A stretch of DNA of 64,000 nt, from contig NZ_AUFN01000011.1 of NCBI RefSeq assembly GCF_000426525.1, positions 124,001-188,000 of the forward strand. Reading direction: 5' to 3'. Both the position numbers and the translations under genes were made by a program. Origin of the DNA: Nocardioides alkalitolerans DSM 16699 (GTDB lineage: Bacteria; Actinomycetota; Actinomycetes; Propionibacteriales; Nocardioidaceae). The notes under the pieces are model-generated. The model had not been told where the DNA came from. It saw only the letters and a list, made by a program, of their open reading frames with translations, and made no database searches. Positions 26,106 through 39,760 of the stretch are shown here, piece by piece; position 1 is the stretch's first letter, and every line of letters begins with the position of its first letter.

Positions 26106-27285
26106 CCGGCCGCACGAGCAGGGCCGTGCCCTCGCCGGCCACCCGCGTCATCACGATCGTGGCCTCCTCGTCGCCCGAGAGCGCGAGGCGCTTGCGCAGC
26201 TGCTCCGGCACGACGTCGACGCCGCGCTTCTTGATCGTCAGCCGCCCGACGCCCCGCTCGCGCAGGGCGGCCCGCAGCGGCTTCTCCCGGTAGGGCAGCT
26301 CCTCGAGCACCTCGTACGTCGTGGCGTACGGCGTGCGGAACGCCGCATCGCTCGTGACGTAGGCGATCTTCTCGTCGACGAGGCCGCCGTCGACGAGGCC
26401 CGCGACCGCGGTCACCAGCCCGGCCCGGATGACGGCGCCGTCGGGCTCGTAGAGGTAGCGGCCCACGGCCCGCAGGGGGCGGGGGCGCCCGTCGTGCGGG
26501 TCGTCCTCCTCGGTGAGCGTCGCGAGCCCGTGCGCGCCGAGCACGGTGGCCCGTCGGCGCGCCACCGCGAGGTGCGGCGACCACAGCGCGGCCTCCTTCA
26601 CGTCGCCCCGCTCGCTCACCCACTCGGCCTCGACGCCGTCGGGCACGAGGTCGTGGGGAACGCCGGGCGCCACCTTGACCACGGCCGGGCGGCGCAGGAG
26701 ACCCTCGACGAAGGTCCACGGCGGCGTCCAGGCGTCGACGTCGAAGACGCGGCCCCGGCCGTCGCGACGGGCCGGGTCGAGCAGGGCGACGCCGAACCCG
26801 TCGAGCGGCAGCGTGGTGGCGTCGGCGACCATCACGGCGCCCTCGAGGCCGAGCGCGGCGAGGTTAGCCTCCGCCACGGCGACGCGCACCGGGTCGAGGT
26901 CGACGCCGGCCGCCACGATCCCGGCGCGGGCGAGGGCGAGCAGGTCGCCGCCGATGCCGCAGCCCAGGTCGACGACCGACGCCGGGGCGGCCGCCGCCAG
27001 CCGGGCGGCCCGGTGGTCGGCGACCCGGCGGCGCGTGGCCTGCTCGAGTCCGTCGGGCGTGAAGTACATGCGCAGGGCGTCCTCGCCGAACTTCGCGACC
27101 CCCCGCACCCGCAGGCCCACCTGGGTGAGCGCGGTGGCGGAGCGCTCGTGGTCGGGCTCGGTACGGCGGACCGCGGCGGTCGCGCGGACGGGGTCGCCGT
27201 CGGCGTCGGCGTAGGCCCGCGACGCGACCTCGAGGAGGGTCTGGCCGTCGCCGGTCAGCAGCCAGGTGAACGAGGCGAGGTCCAT
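26086..27285 (-). CDS. class I SAM-dependent methyltransferase with THUMP-like C-terminal domain
   Basis: 399 residues. The SAM site is ASVVDLGCGIGGDLLALA followed by AAGVDLDPVRVAVA; LLDPARRDGRGRVFD resembles the NPPY-like loop position. The C-terminal part (GVGRLTIKKRGVDVVPEQLRKRL) matches the THUMP-like end of bacterial proteins related to PG_1098, thought to act on RNA. The start is ATG at 27285, chosen because residues before it (arginine-rich) are unlike protein. It is monocistronic and convergent with the SRPBCC gene. Confidence 0.85.
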   Translation of the reverse strand: MDLASFTWLLTGDGQTLLEVASRAYADADGDPVRATAAVRRTEPDHERSATALTQVGLRVRGVAKFGEDALRMYFTPDGLEQATRRRVADHRAARLAAAAPASVVDLGCGIGGDLLALARAGIVAAGVDLDPVRVAVAEANLAALGLEGAVMVADATTLPLDGFGVALLDPARRDGRGRVFDVDAWTPPWTFVEGLLRRPAVVKVAPGVPHDLVPDGVEAEWVSERGDVKEAALWSPHLAVARRRATVLGAHGLATLTEEDDPHDGRPRPLRAVGRYLYEPDGAVIRAGLVTAVAGLVDGGLVDEKIAYVTSDAAFRTPYATTYEVLEELPYREKPLRAALRERGVGRLTIKKRGVDVVPEQLRKRLALSGDEEATIVMTRVAGEGTALLVRPVSGPGA

Positions 27286-27460
27286 GACGCGCCATCCTCC
27301 CAGGGTCGCCGCGCACCGCGGCCCCGGGCTGCGGCGGAGCCCGTCACCGGTGCGCCGCCGGGTTTGTCTGGCCCCGTCGATGGGCAGTCCTCCCCAGCCC
27401 GCACGGCGCGGGCACGGCGCCCGCCGACCGCGGGCCGGACCACGATCGGGGGAGCGTCCA

Positions 27461-28549
27461 GTGGCGCGACGACACGGGCATCGGGCGGTCGCGGCCGTGG
27501 CCGTGGCGCTGCTCGCCGCCGGCACGAGCGCCTGCTCCCCGAGCGCCGGGGTCGCCGACGGTGACACGGTCGCCCCGGCGGTCACCGCCCTCGTCGAGGG
27601 CACGACCACCCGCGTGATGCTGCCCGCCGGCGCGCTCGACCTCACCGTCGGCGAGCCGCGGGACGAGGTGCCGGCGCACCAGACGGCCACCGGCGAGACC
27701 GTGGCCGCCCCCGACGGCGACGTCGTGCTGGGCGTCGGCTGGCGCCTGCAGCCCACCTTCGCCGACAACGGCGCGAACTTCGGCACGCCCGGCACCTACT
27801 ACGACGACGCGACCGCCAGGACGGCCGAGCGCCTCCGGGTGCGCCTGCGGGTCGGCGACGAGACGCGTGAGGTCCCGGTCGTCGCCGGGCCCGACGACGG
27901 CCGCGAGCTCGCCGTGACGGGCGCCGCCTGGCTCGTCGTCCCCGCCGAGGGGGCCGACGCCGGCACGATCGAGGTCGAGTACGACGGGCTCGTGCAGACG
28001 CTCGACCTGGCCTCGGGCGAGCTGGACGCCGACGTCGCGGCGCCCCTCTACGCGCCGTACGCGCTGCCGACCCGCGTCGCCTGCCCGACGGGCGAGCTCG
28101 ACCCGGGGCTCGCCGGGGTGCTCGAGGTGGACGCCGGGTGCACCGCCCAGCTGCTCCCGCTGCCGTACGTCGAGGGCCTCGGCTGGGCCGGCGCCGGGCG
28201 CACCTGGGTCGTGGTCGACCTCGTGACGTACGGCGACGTCACCGTCGTCGGCCGCGACTTCGCCGGTGTCGACGAGGTCCGCCAGGACGGCACCCTCACC
28301 GCCGACGGCGACGAGGCGGTCGTCGTGCCCGAGGCCTTCGTCTCCGCCGACGGCCCGCGCTGGTCGGGCGAGGTCGCCCTGCAGGTGCCGGTCGGCACCT
28401 CGACGACCGTGGAGGGCCGCTCGACGTACGCCCTCAGCGCCACCCCGGCCCCGCCGGTCGCGGAGGTCGAGATCCCCTACTCGTTCGTCGTGGACGCCAC
28501 CGCCGTCCCCACCACGCTGCCCACGAGCGGCCCGGGGGTCCTCCGATGA
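27461..28549 (+). CDS. envelope paralogue 1 of 4: lipoprotein
   Basis: 362 residues, unrecognised family shared with the next three genes. A lipobox ending AAGTSAC gives a lipidated Cys near residue 24. Shared blocks: VMLPAGALDLTVGEPRDEVP near 50-70, VEYDGLVQTLDLASGELDAD near 175, and LPYVEGLGWAGAGRTWVVVDL near 230-250. Four Cys in the central part could form disulfides. The GTG at 27461 has GGAG six bases upstream; a 175-bp gap with the divergent methyltransferase holds the promoter. The next gene starts within its stop (ATGA). Confidence 0.8.
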   Translation: MARRHGHRAVAAVAVALLAAGTSACSPSAGVADGDTVAPAVTALVEGTTTRVMLPAGALDLTVGEPRDEVPAHQTATGETVAAPDGDVVLGVGWRLQPTFADNGANFGTPGTYYDDATARTAERLRVRLRVGDETREVPVVAGPDDGRELAVTGAAWLVVPAEGADAGTIEVEYDGLVQTLDLASGELDADVAAPLYAPYALPTRVACPTGELDPGLAGVLEVDAGCTAQLLPLPYVEGLGWAGAGRTWVVVDLVTYGDVTVVGRDFAGVDEVRQDGTLTADGDEAVVVPEAFVSADGPRWSGEVALQVPVGTSTTVEGRSTYALSATPAPPVAEVEIPYSFVVDATAVPTTLPTSGPGVLR

Positions 28550-29661
28550 CCACGCCCGCCCCGCCGGCCTCCCTGCCCCGGCGCCCGTTCCCGGTCCCGA
28601 GCCGTCGCCGGCGCATCGTCGGCACGGCGCTGGTCGCCCTGCTGGCCGTGCTCGTCGCCGGCCTCGTCTGGTGGTTCTCGCCGTACGGCGAGCGGGCCGG
28701 CGTCGGCACCGCCTACGCCTATGACGGGTCGCTGCCGGTCCGCTACGAGCACGAGGGCACCGTCGTCGTGCCGACGGCCCGGATCGACCTCGCGGTCGGC
28801 GCGCCCCTCGACGAGGTCGACGAGGTGGACCTCGCGGGCGCCGACTACGAGGACCCGGTCGCGCTGGCGCGCGGCACGTCGTACCTGCCCGTGCGCTGGA
28901 TCGTGCAGGCCGGACCCACCGACGGCCTGCTCCTGGCCCCGCCGCAGCAGTTCGCCCTGCACCTGCGGGCGGGCGATCTCTCGTTCGACCTCGGCAGCGA
29001 CACGACCGAGATCGCGTCGTACGGCGGCGTCGCCCCGCAGGGCACGAGCAGCGTCGCCGTGGTGGTGCCCGACGAGGCCCTCGACGGTCCGCTGCTGGTC
29101 GACGTGGTCTACGACGGCCTCACCCAGACCCTCGACCTGCGCTCCGGCGAGGTCGACGCGGGCGCGGCGGCGCCGTTCTACGACGACGCCCCCACGACCG
29201 TCACGCCGACGACCGGCTGCGACCTCCTCGACGCCCCCGCCACCGCGGCCGGGATCGAGCTCGAGCAGGCCGAGTGCACCGTCGGCAGCGTGAGGGTCAC
29301 GCCGTACGTCGGGGGCCTGGGCTGGGCGGAGACGGCGGACGCCCCCTGGGCGGTGGTCGACGTCGACCTGGCCTACGGCCGGTTCGCCGAGCGCACCGAC
29401 GGCGGGCGCTCCGTCGTGGTCCGCCGCACGGCGTCCGAGGTGACGCTCGACGGGATGCCCGCGCAGGTGCGGTCCGTCTACACCGACGGCTACGACAACC
29501 GTCTGCTGAGGGAGCTCGTCTTCGTCTCCGACGGTGCCCCCGACGAGCTCCGGCTGCAGGAGACGGCCGAGTTCTACGACCTCCCGGAGGTCGGCGTCGT
29601 GCCGCCCGAGGCCGACCGCAGCGAGCTCGCCGGCGACCTGACGCTGGCGTTGGGGAGCTGA
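28546..29661 (+). CDS. envelope paralogue 2 of 4: membrane-anchored
   Basis: 371 residues. Residues 25-45 form a single membrane segment after an Arg-rich cytosolic stretch, so the rest lies outside. It repeats the family blocks: VVVPTARIDLAVGAPLDEVD, VVYDGLTQTLDLRSGEVDAG and VTPYVGGLGWAETADAPWAV. Two Cys flank the second half as in paralogue 1 (TTGCDLL and QAECTVG). The ATG overlaps the previous stop. The last third is unlike the other copies and ends ELAGDLTLALGS. Confidence 0.8.
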   Translation: MTTPAPPASLPRRPFPVPSRRRRIVGTALVALLAVLVAGLVWWFSPYGERAGVGTAYAYDGSLPVRYEHEGTVVVPTARIDLAVGAPLDEVDEVDLAGADYEDPVALARGTSYLPVRWIVQAGPTDGLLLAPPQQFALHLRAGDLSFDLGSDTTEIASYGGVAPQGTSSVAVVVPDEALDGPLLVDVVYDGLTQTLDLRSGEVDAGAAAPFYDDAPTTVTPTTGCDLLDAPATAAGIELEQAECTVGSVRVTPYVGGLGWAETADAPWAVVDVDLAYGRFAERTDGGRSVVVRRTASEVTLDGMPAQVRSVYTDGYDNRLLRELVFVSDGAPDELRLQETAEFYDLPEVGVVPPEADRSELAGDLTLALGS

Positions 29662-29666
29662 GCGCC

Positions 29667-30770
29667 ATGACCGCCACGATCCCCTCGACCGTCCGCCGCG
29701 CGGGGCTCCGGGTCGCCGCCGCTCTCCTCCTCGGCGCGGCCCTCGTCGCCTGCACGCCGGGGGCCGACGACCAGGTCGTCGTCACCGAGGTCGCCGGCTA
29801 CGAGCTCGACGGGGCGGTGAGCGCGGTCCGGCTGCCGCCCGGCGAGCTCGAGGTCGTGGTCACGGCGCCGTACGACGAGCAGCCCACCGACGAGGTCGTC
29901 GGCAACGGCCCGTACGTCGGGATCCGGTGGTCGCTGGAGCGGGACTACGTCCAGGCCGACCCCTACGCGACGGCGGCGGGCGAGATCGCTCCCTTCGACG
30001 TCGAGCTCGACGTCGACGGCCGGACCTACGACCTGGAGGCCGGCACCTCGACCGAGTTCGACCCCCTCGTGGACGAGCCGGACCCGGTGGTGACCGCGAA
30101 GGCGGTGGTCGTCAGCGTGCCGGACGCGTTCGACGTGTACGACGACCTGCGGCTCCGCATCACCTACGACGGGGTGACCCAGGTGCTCGACCCGCGCACC
30201 GGCGACGTCCGGACCGGGGACGCGGGGGCGCTCTACGACGGCTCGACGACCACGTGGCGCACCCCCGCGTGCGACGCCATCGGCCTCGAGCCACCGGCGG
30301 CGTTCGTCGACGGCGACGGCCTGTCGTGCGTCGTGGGTGCCGTCACCGCAGTGCCCTGGACGGCGGAGACCGGCTGGGCCGCCGCGGGCGAGGTCTGGTG
30401 GGTCGTCGGGGTGAGCACCCAGCTGGTCGACGACCGCATCGGCTCGAGCGGGGGTCCGCCCGGCGGACCCGGTGAGGCCGGGGTCTGGACCGCGGGCGCC
30501 ATCGCGTCGGCCTCCCTCAGCCTCGACGGCGAGCAGCCCGCGGCCGAGCGGCCGGGCACCCAGGAGGACGCCTACTGGGGCACGACGGTCGTCCTCGCCG
30601 CCCCGGACCAGCGCCCGGCCACCGCGACCGACGCGATGCTGCGGCTGCAGCAGACCTATGCCGTGGCCGCCGCCGGTGAGGACTCGCCCCCCGCGCCGGC
30701 CGAGCTCGTCGTCGACGTGGACCTGCCGATCGGCCCGCTCGTGCCCCTCGCCGACGAGGTGGCCCCGTGA
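29667..30770 (+). CDS. envelope paralogue 3 of 4: lipoprotein
   Basis: 367 residues with a lipobox (ALVAC, Cys29). Family blocks: VRLPPGELEVVVTAPYDEQP, ITYDGVTQVLDPRTGDVRTG and VPWTAETGWAAAGEVWWVVGV. Cys pairs occur at similar places as in paralogues 1 and 2. The ATG lies 5 bp after the previous stop with GGGGAG upstream. A glycine-proline loop (GSSGGPPGGPGEAG) interrupts the last domain. Confidence 0.8.
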   Translation: MTATIPSTVRRAGLRVAAALLLGAALVACTPGADDQVVVTEVAGYELDGAVSAVRLPPGELEVVVTAPYDEQPTDEVVGNGPYVGIRWSLERDYVQADPYATAAGEIAPFDVELDVDGRTYDLEAGTSTEFDPLVDEPDPVVTAKAVVVSVPDAFDVYDDLRLRITYDGVTQVLDPRTGDVRTGDAGALYDGSTTTWRTPACDAIGLEPPAAFVDGDGLSCVVGAVTAVPWTAETGWAAAGEVWWVVGVSTQLVDDRIGSSGGPPGGPGEAGVWTAGAIASASLSLDGEQPAAERPGTQEDAYWGTTVVLAAPDQRPATATDAMLRLQQTYAVAAAGEDSPPAPAELVVDVDLPIGPLVPLADEVAP

Positions 30771-32020
30771 GCGCCGCCGGCCCGAACCCGGGCCCCGCGC
30801 CCATCCCCGGCACGACCCGGACGACGCGGTGGCGACCGCTGGCGTGGGTGCGGGGCGGTACGTGGCGGCTGCTGGGCGCCGTCGCCGTCGTGGTGGTGCT
30901 GGCCCTGGTCGTGGTGCTGCTCGTGCAGGTGCTCGGTCCTGACCGCCCGCGGGCCGTCGCCGGTCAGCGGATCGACCTCGGCGCCGTCGACGTCGACGCC
31001 ACGACGCCGAGCGGGACCACGGTCGAGCTCTCCCTGCCGACCGGCGACGTCGAGCTCGTCGTCGGCGAGGCCGTGGACGAGCTGCCCGGCGTGCGCGAGG
31101 ACGAGCAGCCCGGGATCGACCCGCCCGACGGCGGCGCGTTCCTGCCGATCGCGTGGCGCTACGTCGACGAGCAGCGGGTCGTGGTGCCGGCGGTCGACGT
31201 CGCCCCGGCGCCGGAACCGGAGCTCACCCTGGTCGTCGACGGCCGGGAGCTGCCGCTCGGGGCCGTGCCCCTCGCCCGCGCCGACTCGCTGGAGGGCTTC
31301 TTCGACTACGTCGCCGTGCCGACGCGCGACGGCGGGCTCGAGGACGGCGGGCTCGAGGTCGTCGTGATCTTCGCGGGGGAGGAGCAGCGCTTCCGCCTCG
31401 ACGGCGACGGGGTGGCCGAGACCGACGCGGGCCGCTTCGCGCCGTACGACGACCGCGCGGTCACCGACGCGGTGGTCTCCGGTGCCGCCGCCCAGGACCC
31501 GGTGCGCCTGCCGCTGCAGGTCCCGCCGGGCTACGCCCCCGGTGAGCCCTACCCCGGGACGTCGGACACCGAGCCCGACGGCACCGGCGCCCTGTTCGTC
31601 GTCGCCGCCGGGCGCACGCCGTACGTCGCCGGCCTCGGCTGGGCGCCGGAGGGGCAGGAGTGGGCGGTCCTGCGCGCCGCACCCGACCGCTTCGTGACGC
31701 TGCGCGCGGGGTTCGCCACCATCGGCGTCACCGACCTCCTGGCCACCGACGTCGCGTACGCGGTCACGGTCGACGGCGAGAGCGACAGCGACAGCGACGG
31801 GGACGCGGGCCCGCTCGTCGTCCCCGACCCCTTCCGCGGCATCTACTCGGGCGGTGTCGCCACCGTCGTCGCCCCGGTGCCCGCCGGTACGGCGGTCGTG
31901 CGGCTCGAGGCGGAGGCCGAGGTCGACGCCGTCTACGCCTCGGACCCGGAGCTCGGGCAGATCGACCCGCCGTCCCCGACCGTCGACCTGCGCTGGAGCG
32001 ACGAGGTCCCGCTCGGCTGA
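30767..32020 (+). CDS. envelope paralogue 4 of 4: membrane-anchored
   Basis: 417 residues with one membrane segment (about 34-56). Family blocks: LSLPTGDVELVVGEAVDELP, VIFAGEEQRFRLDGDGVAE and TPYVAGLGWAPEGQEWAVL. It lacks the Cys pair of the others and carries an acidic SDSDSDGD run in the third quarter. The GTG overlaps the previous stop (GTGA). The stop lies only 8 bp before the CIRCE operator of groES, so read-through into groES is possible. Confidence 0.8.
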   Translation: MSAAGPNPGPAPIPGTTRTTRWRPLAWVRGGTWRLLGAVAVVVVLALVVVLLVQVLGPDRPRAVAGQRIDLGAVDVDATTPSGTTVELSLPTGDVELVVGEAVDELPGVREDEQPGIDPPDGGAFLPIAWRYVDEQRVVVPAVDVAPAPEPELTLVVDGRELPLGAVPLARADSLEGFFDYVAVPTRDGGLEDGGLEVVVIFAGEEQRFRLDGDGVAETDAGRFAPYDDRAVTDAVVSGAAAQDPVRLPLQVPPGYAPGEPYPGTSDTEPDGTGALFVVAAGRTPYVAGLGWAPEGQEWAVLRAAPDRFVTLRAGFATIGVTDLLATDVAYAVTVDGESDSDSDGDAGPLVVPDPFRGIYSGGVATVVAPVPAGTAVVRLEAEAEVDAVYASDPELGQIDPPSPTVDLRWSDEVPLG

Positions 32021-32027
32021 CCTGGTC

Positions 32028-32054
32028 CTGGCACTCATCAGGGCGGAGTGCTAA
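32028..32054. promoter_or_regulatory. CIRCE operator of groES-groEL (HrcA site)
   Basis: CTGGCACTC-N9-GAGTGCTAA closely matches CIRCE (TTAGCACTC-N9-GAGTGCTAA). TAACGT at 32052-32057 is a plausible -10 overlapping its right arm, so HrcA bound here would block transcription. Confidence 0.9.
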
Positions 32055-32063
32055 CGTCGTCGC

Positions 32064-32088
32064 TGGCACTCTCCCCGTGAGTGTGCCA
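32064..32088. promoter_or_regulatory. second CIRCE-like inverted repeat
   Basis: TGGCACTCTC and GAGTGTGCCA pair at nine of ten positions across a 5-base centre. The half-sites resemble CIRCE but are offset by two bases. It may be a second, weaker HrcA site or a 5' hairpin in the groES message. Confidence 0.55.
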
Positions 32089-32152
32089 ATCGTCGACGAC
32101 GTACGGCGCGATCCCCGCGACGGCGTGCCGCACACCGGAGACGACAAACTTC

Positions 32153-32175
32153 TCGGGAGGCGACCTGCCTCCCGA
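32153..32175 (+). other. hairpin in the groES 5' leader
   Basis: TCGGGAGG and CCTCCCGA form a perfect 8-bp stem with a 7-base loop, 38 bp before the groES start. A small TTCCG/CGGAA hairpin follows. It could stabilise the message or modulate translation. Confidence 0.5.
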
Positions 32176-32213
32176 TCATTCGGATTCCGCATCGGAAAGT
32201 GGAGGTCGACACC

Positions 32214-32510
32214 GTGTCGGTCAACATCAAGCCCCTCGAGGACCGCATCGTCGTCAAGCCGCTCGACGCCGAGCAGACCACGGCGTCCGGTCTCGTCATC
32301 CCGGACACGGCCAAGGAGAAGCCCCAGGAGGGCGAGGTCCTGGCCGTCGGTCCGGGTCGTTGGAACGAGGACGGCGACGAGCGCATCCCGCTCGACATCG
32401 CGGTGGGTGACAAGGTCATCTACAGCAAGTACGGCGGCACCGAGGTCAAGTACGCGGGCCAGGAGTACCTCATCCTGTCGGGCCGCGACGTCCTCGCCGT
32501 CGTCTCCTGA
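32214..32510 (+). CDS. groES: co-chaperonin GroES
   Basis: 98-residue lid of the GroEL chamber. [14 protein letters not shown] is the conserved start, the mobile loop is [19 protein letters not shown], and [16 protein letters not shown] ends the fold. The GTG at 32214 has GGAGG (32201-32205) eight bases upstream, so the GTG at 32199 is not used. It follows CIRCE elements and precedes groEL by 129 bp with no gene between. Confidence 0.97.
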   Translation: MSVNIKPLEDRIVVKPLDAEQTTASGLVIPDTAKEKPQEGEVLAVGPGRWNEDGDERIPLDIAVGDKVIYSKYGGTEVKYAGQEYLILSGRDVLAVVS

Positions 32511-32537
32511 AACCCCTCGGGCCGCGTGGCCCCGTGA

Positions 32538-34262
<1,725 letters not shown>

Positions 34263-34284
34263 TCGTCCTCTGATCCGCACCTGA

Positions 34285-37570
<3,286 letters not shown>

Positions 37571-37574
<4 letters not shown>

Positions 37575-38809
37575 GCCTGCGGCTGCGGATCGCCACCACG
37601 ATCACGGGCGTCGTCCTGGTCGCGGTGGCGGCCCTCGGCGTCGCGGTCCACCTGCTCGTGGTGCTCGACCGGGTCCACGAGACGCGCGCGAGCGCGGACG
37701 AGCGGATGCGCACCGCCATGGAGATCTACGAGCGCACGGGCCTGCTCAGCTTCGACGCCCGGGTCGACGACCCGGACCTGCCGGGCGAGGTGGCCGACGA
37801 GGTCGAGGCCGACGGGTCGCGGGCGACCCTCGTGAGCGGCGGCGGCACGCGGGAGCTCTGGGCGGCGGGCCGGGTCGGCGACGAGGTGCTCAGCACGCGC
37901 ACCACCTTCCGCCCCGCCGACGCCCAGGTGGCCGCCGTCGACCGCGCCCTCGTGCTCGCGGGGGCCGTCACGGTGGTGCTCGCGGCCGGGGTCGGCCTGC
38001 TCGTCGCCGGCCGGCTGGCGCGGCGCCTGCGGGTGGCCGCGCGGACGGCCCGCTCCGTGGCCGGCGGCGGCGACCCCGGTGCGCTGCGTGCCGCGGTGGG
38101 CGACCGGCGCGACGAGGTCGGTGACCTCGCCGACGCGGTCGACGCGATGGCGGCCCGGTTGGCGTCCCGGCTGCGGGCCGAGCAGCGCTTCACCGCGGAC
38201 GTCGCCCACGACCTGCGCACCCCGGTCACGGGCCTCGCCACCGCCGCGGCGCTGCTCGACGACTCCCGGCCCGCCCAGCTCGTGCGCGAGCGGGCCACCA
38301 CGCTCGCGGGGCTCGTCGAGGACCTCCTCGAGGTCTCCCGCCTCGACAGCGGGGGAGAGGTGGCCGACCTCGACGTGCTCGACGTGCGCGAGGCGGTGCT
38401 CGGGTCGGTACGGCGCGGGGTCGCCACCGGCGAGTACGACGCGGCCGACGTCGTCGTCCGCACCGGCGACGAGCCGGTGCTGGTGCAGACCGACCCGCGG
38501 CGCCTCGAGCGCGTGCTCAGCAACCTGGTGCGCAACGCCGTACGGCACGGTGCGCCGCCGGTGGAGGTCGTGCAGACGGGGTGCGAGGTGGTCGTCCGCG
38601 ACCACGGGCCCGGCTTCCCGGAGCCGCTCCTGGGCGACGCGCCGGACGGCGTACGACGGCTGTCGGCGTCGTCGCGGCGCACGGGCGGCACCGGTCTCGG
38701 GCTGGTGATCGCGACGGGCCAGGCCGCCGTCATCGACGCCCGCCTGAGCCTCGACAACCCGCCGGACGGCGGGGCCAGGGCCCGCCTCGTGCTGCCCGCC
38801 GACCGGTGA
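37571..38809 (+). CDS. sensor histidine kinase
   Basis: 412 residues with two membrane segments (about 8-30 and 127-147) around an external domain of ~95 residues, then a HAMP region and HisKA domain: RFTADVAHDLRTPVTG with phosphoacceptor His213. The ATPase domain has NLVRNAVRHG (N box), VVVRDHGPGFP (G1) and TGGTGLGLVIA (G2). The GTG overlaps the stop of the regulator gene, its evident partner. Layout resembles actinobacterial CseC/MprB-type envelope sensors; signal unknown. Confidence 0.93.
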
Positions 38810-38912
38810 GCCCGACGGACCTCACGGCCGGGTCACGGCGGCCTCACAGGACCGGGACCCGACCGCTCCCCGGTCGCGACCTCGACGGCACGGCACCGAG
38901 ACCGACCGGGTC

Positions 38913-38918
38913 TAGCGT
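38913..38918 (+). promoter_or_regulatory. -10 element (TAGCGT)
   Basis: TAGCGT ends seven bases before the ATG of the DUF4232 lipoprotein gene at 38926, implying a leaderless message separate from the kinase operon. Confidence 0.5.
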
Positions 38919-38925
38919 CGCCGAC

Positions 38926-39693
38926 ATGGAGACGAACGAGAACCCCCAGGCGTCCCGCACCCGCACCCGCACCCGCGCCCGCACCGGTCGGCTGCTGCCG
39001 CTCGCCGCCGTCGCCGTGCTGTCGGCGGCCGTGCTCGCGGGCTGCGGCAACGGCCTGTCGGGGTCGGGCGGCGACGGTGACGCCGTGAGCGAGCCCTCCG
39101 GCGCGGCCACGACGTCGACCGGGACCCCGTCCACCCCGTCCACCACGCCCGCCGCGCCGGCGACGTCGGCCGACCCGGGCGCGTCGGGCACGAGCGGCCC
39201 CGCGCCCACGACCACCCCCGGGGACGACGCCTCGGCGCCGGCCGAGGAGGGCTCCTCCGCCTCGGCGAGCACCTGCGCGGTGGACGAGCTGCGCGTGGGC
39301 GTGGAGGCCGACGAGGGCGGCGGTGCCGCCGGCAGCAGCTACCTCCTGGTGACCTTCGAGAACACGGGCGACCGCACCTGCGTGGTCGACGGGCACCCCG
39401 GCGTCTCGTTCGTCGGCGGCAGCGACGGCACGCAGGTCGGCGAGGCGGCGGACCGCACGGGTCAGGTCGCGCCCGTGCGCCTCGCCCCGGGCGACGTCGG
39501 CACCGCGCTGCTCCAGGTCGCGAACGCGGGCAGCTTCGACGCCGCCGCGTGCGCCCCGACGACCGCCGACGGCTTCCGGGTCTACCCGCCCGACTCCCGG
39601 GCGAGCGTCTTCGTGCCGTACGACGTGCAGGCCTGCCAGGGCGACATCGGCCAGAGCCAGCTCACGGTCTCGCAGGTCACGCCCCGGTCCTGA
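38926..39693 (+). CDS. DUF4232 lipoprotein
   Basis: 255 residues. An Arg/Thr-rich n-region (RTRTRTRART, from a CGCACC DNA repeat) precedes the hydrophobic core and lipobox LAGC (Cys40). A ~65-residue Thr/Pro/Ser linker leads to the DUF4232 domain (about 120-250): SYLLVTFENTGDRTCVVDGHPGVSFVG, LAPGDVGTALLQVANAG, and a disulfide-type Cys set. Function unknown; the domain is common on the surface of actinobacteria. It follows a two-component system and may be one of its targets. Confidence 0.88.
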   Translation: METNENPQASRTRTRTRARTGRLLPLAAVAVLSAAVLAGCGNGLSGSGGDGDAVSEPSGAATTSTGTPSTPSTTPAAPATSADPGASGTSGPAPTTTPGDDASAPAEEGSSASASTCAVDELRVGVEADEGGGAAGSSYLLVTFENTGDRTCVVDGHPGVSFVGGSDGTQVGEAADRTGQVAPVRLAPGDVGTALLQVANAGSFDAAACAPTTADGFRVYPPDSRASVFVPYDVQACQGDIGQSQLTVSQVTPRS

Positions 39694-39702
39694 GCGGCCC
39701 CG

Positions 39703-39740
39703 GCGGCCCGCGCCCGCGACGGTGGCGAGGCGCGGGCCGC
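39703..39740 (+). terminator. hairpin after the DUF4232 gene
   Basis: A perfect 12-bp stem (GCGGCCCGCGCC and complement) with a 14-base loop, starting 9 bp after the stop and ending 8 bp before the guaB3 -10. Confidence 0.7.
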
Positions 39741-39748
39741 GCAACAAC

Positions 39749-39754
39749 TACGCT
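39749..39754 (+). promoter_or_regulatory. -10 element (TACGCT) of guaB3
   Basis: TACGCT ends six bases before the GTG at 39761; leaderless arrangement as at guaB. Confidence 0.5.
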
Positions 39755-39760
39755 GACCCC

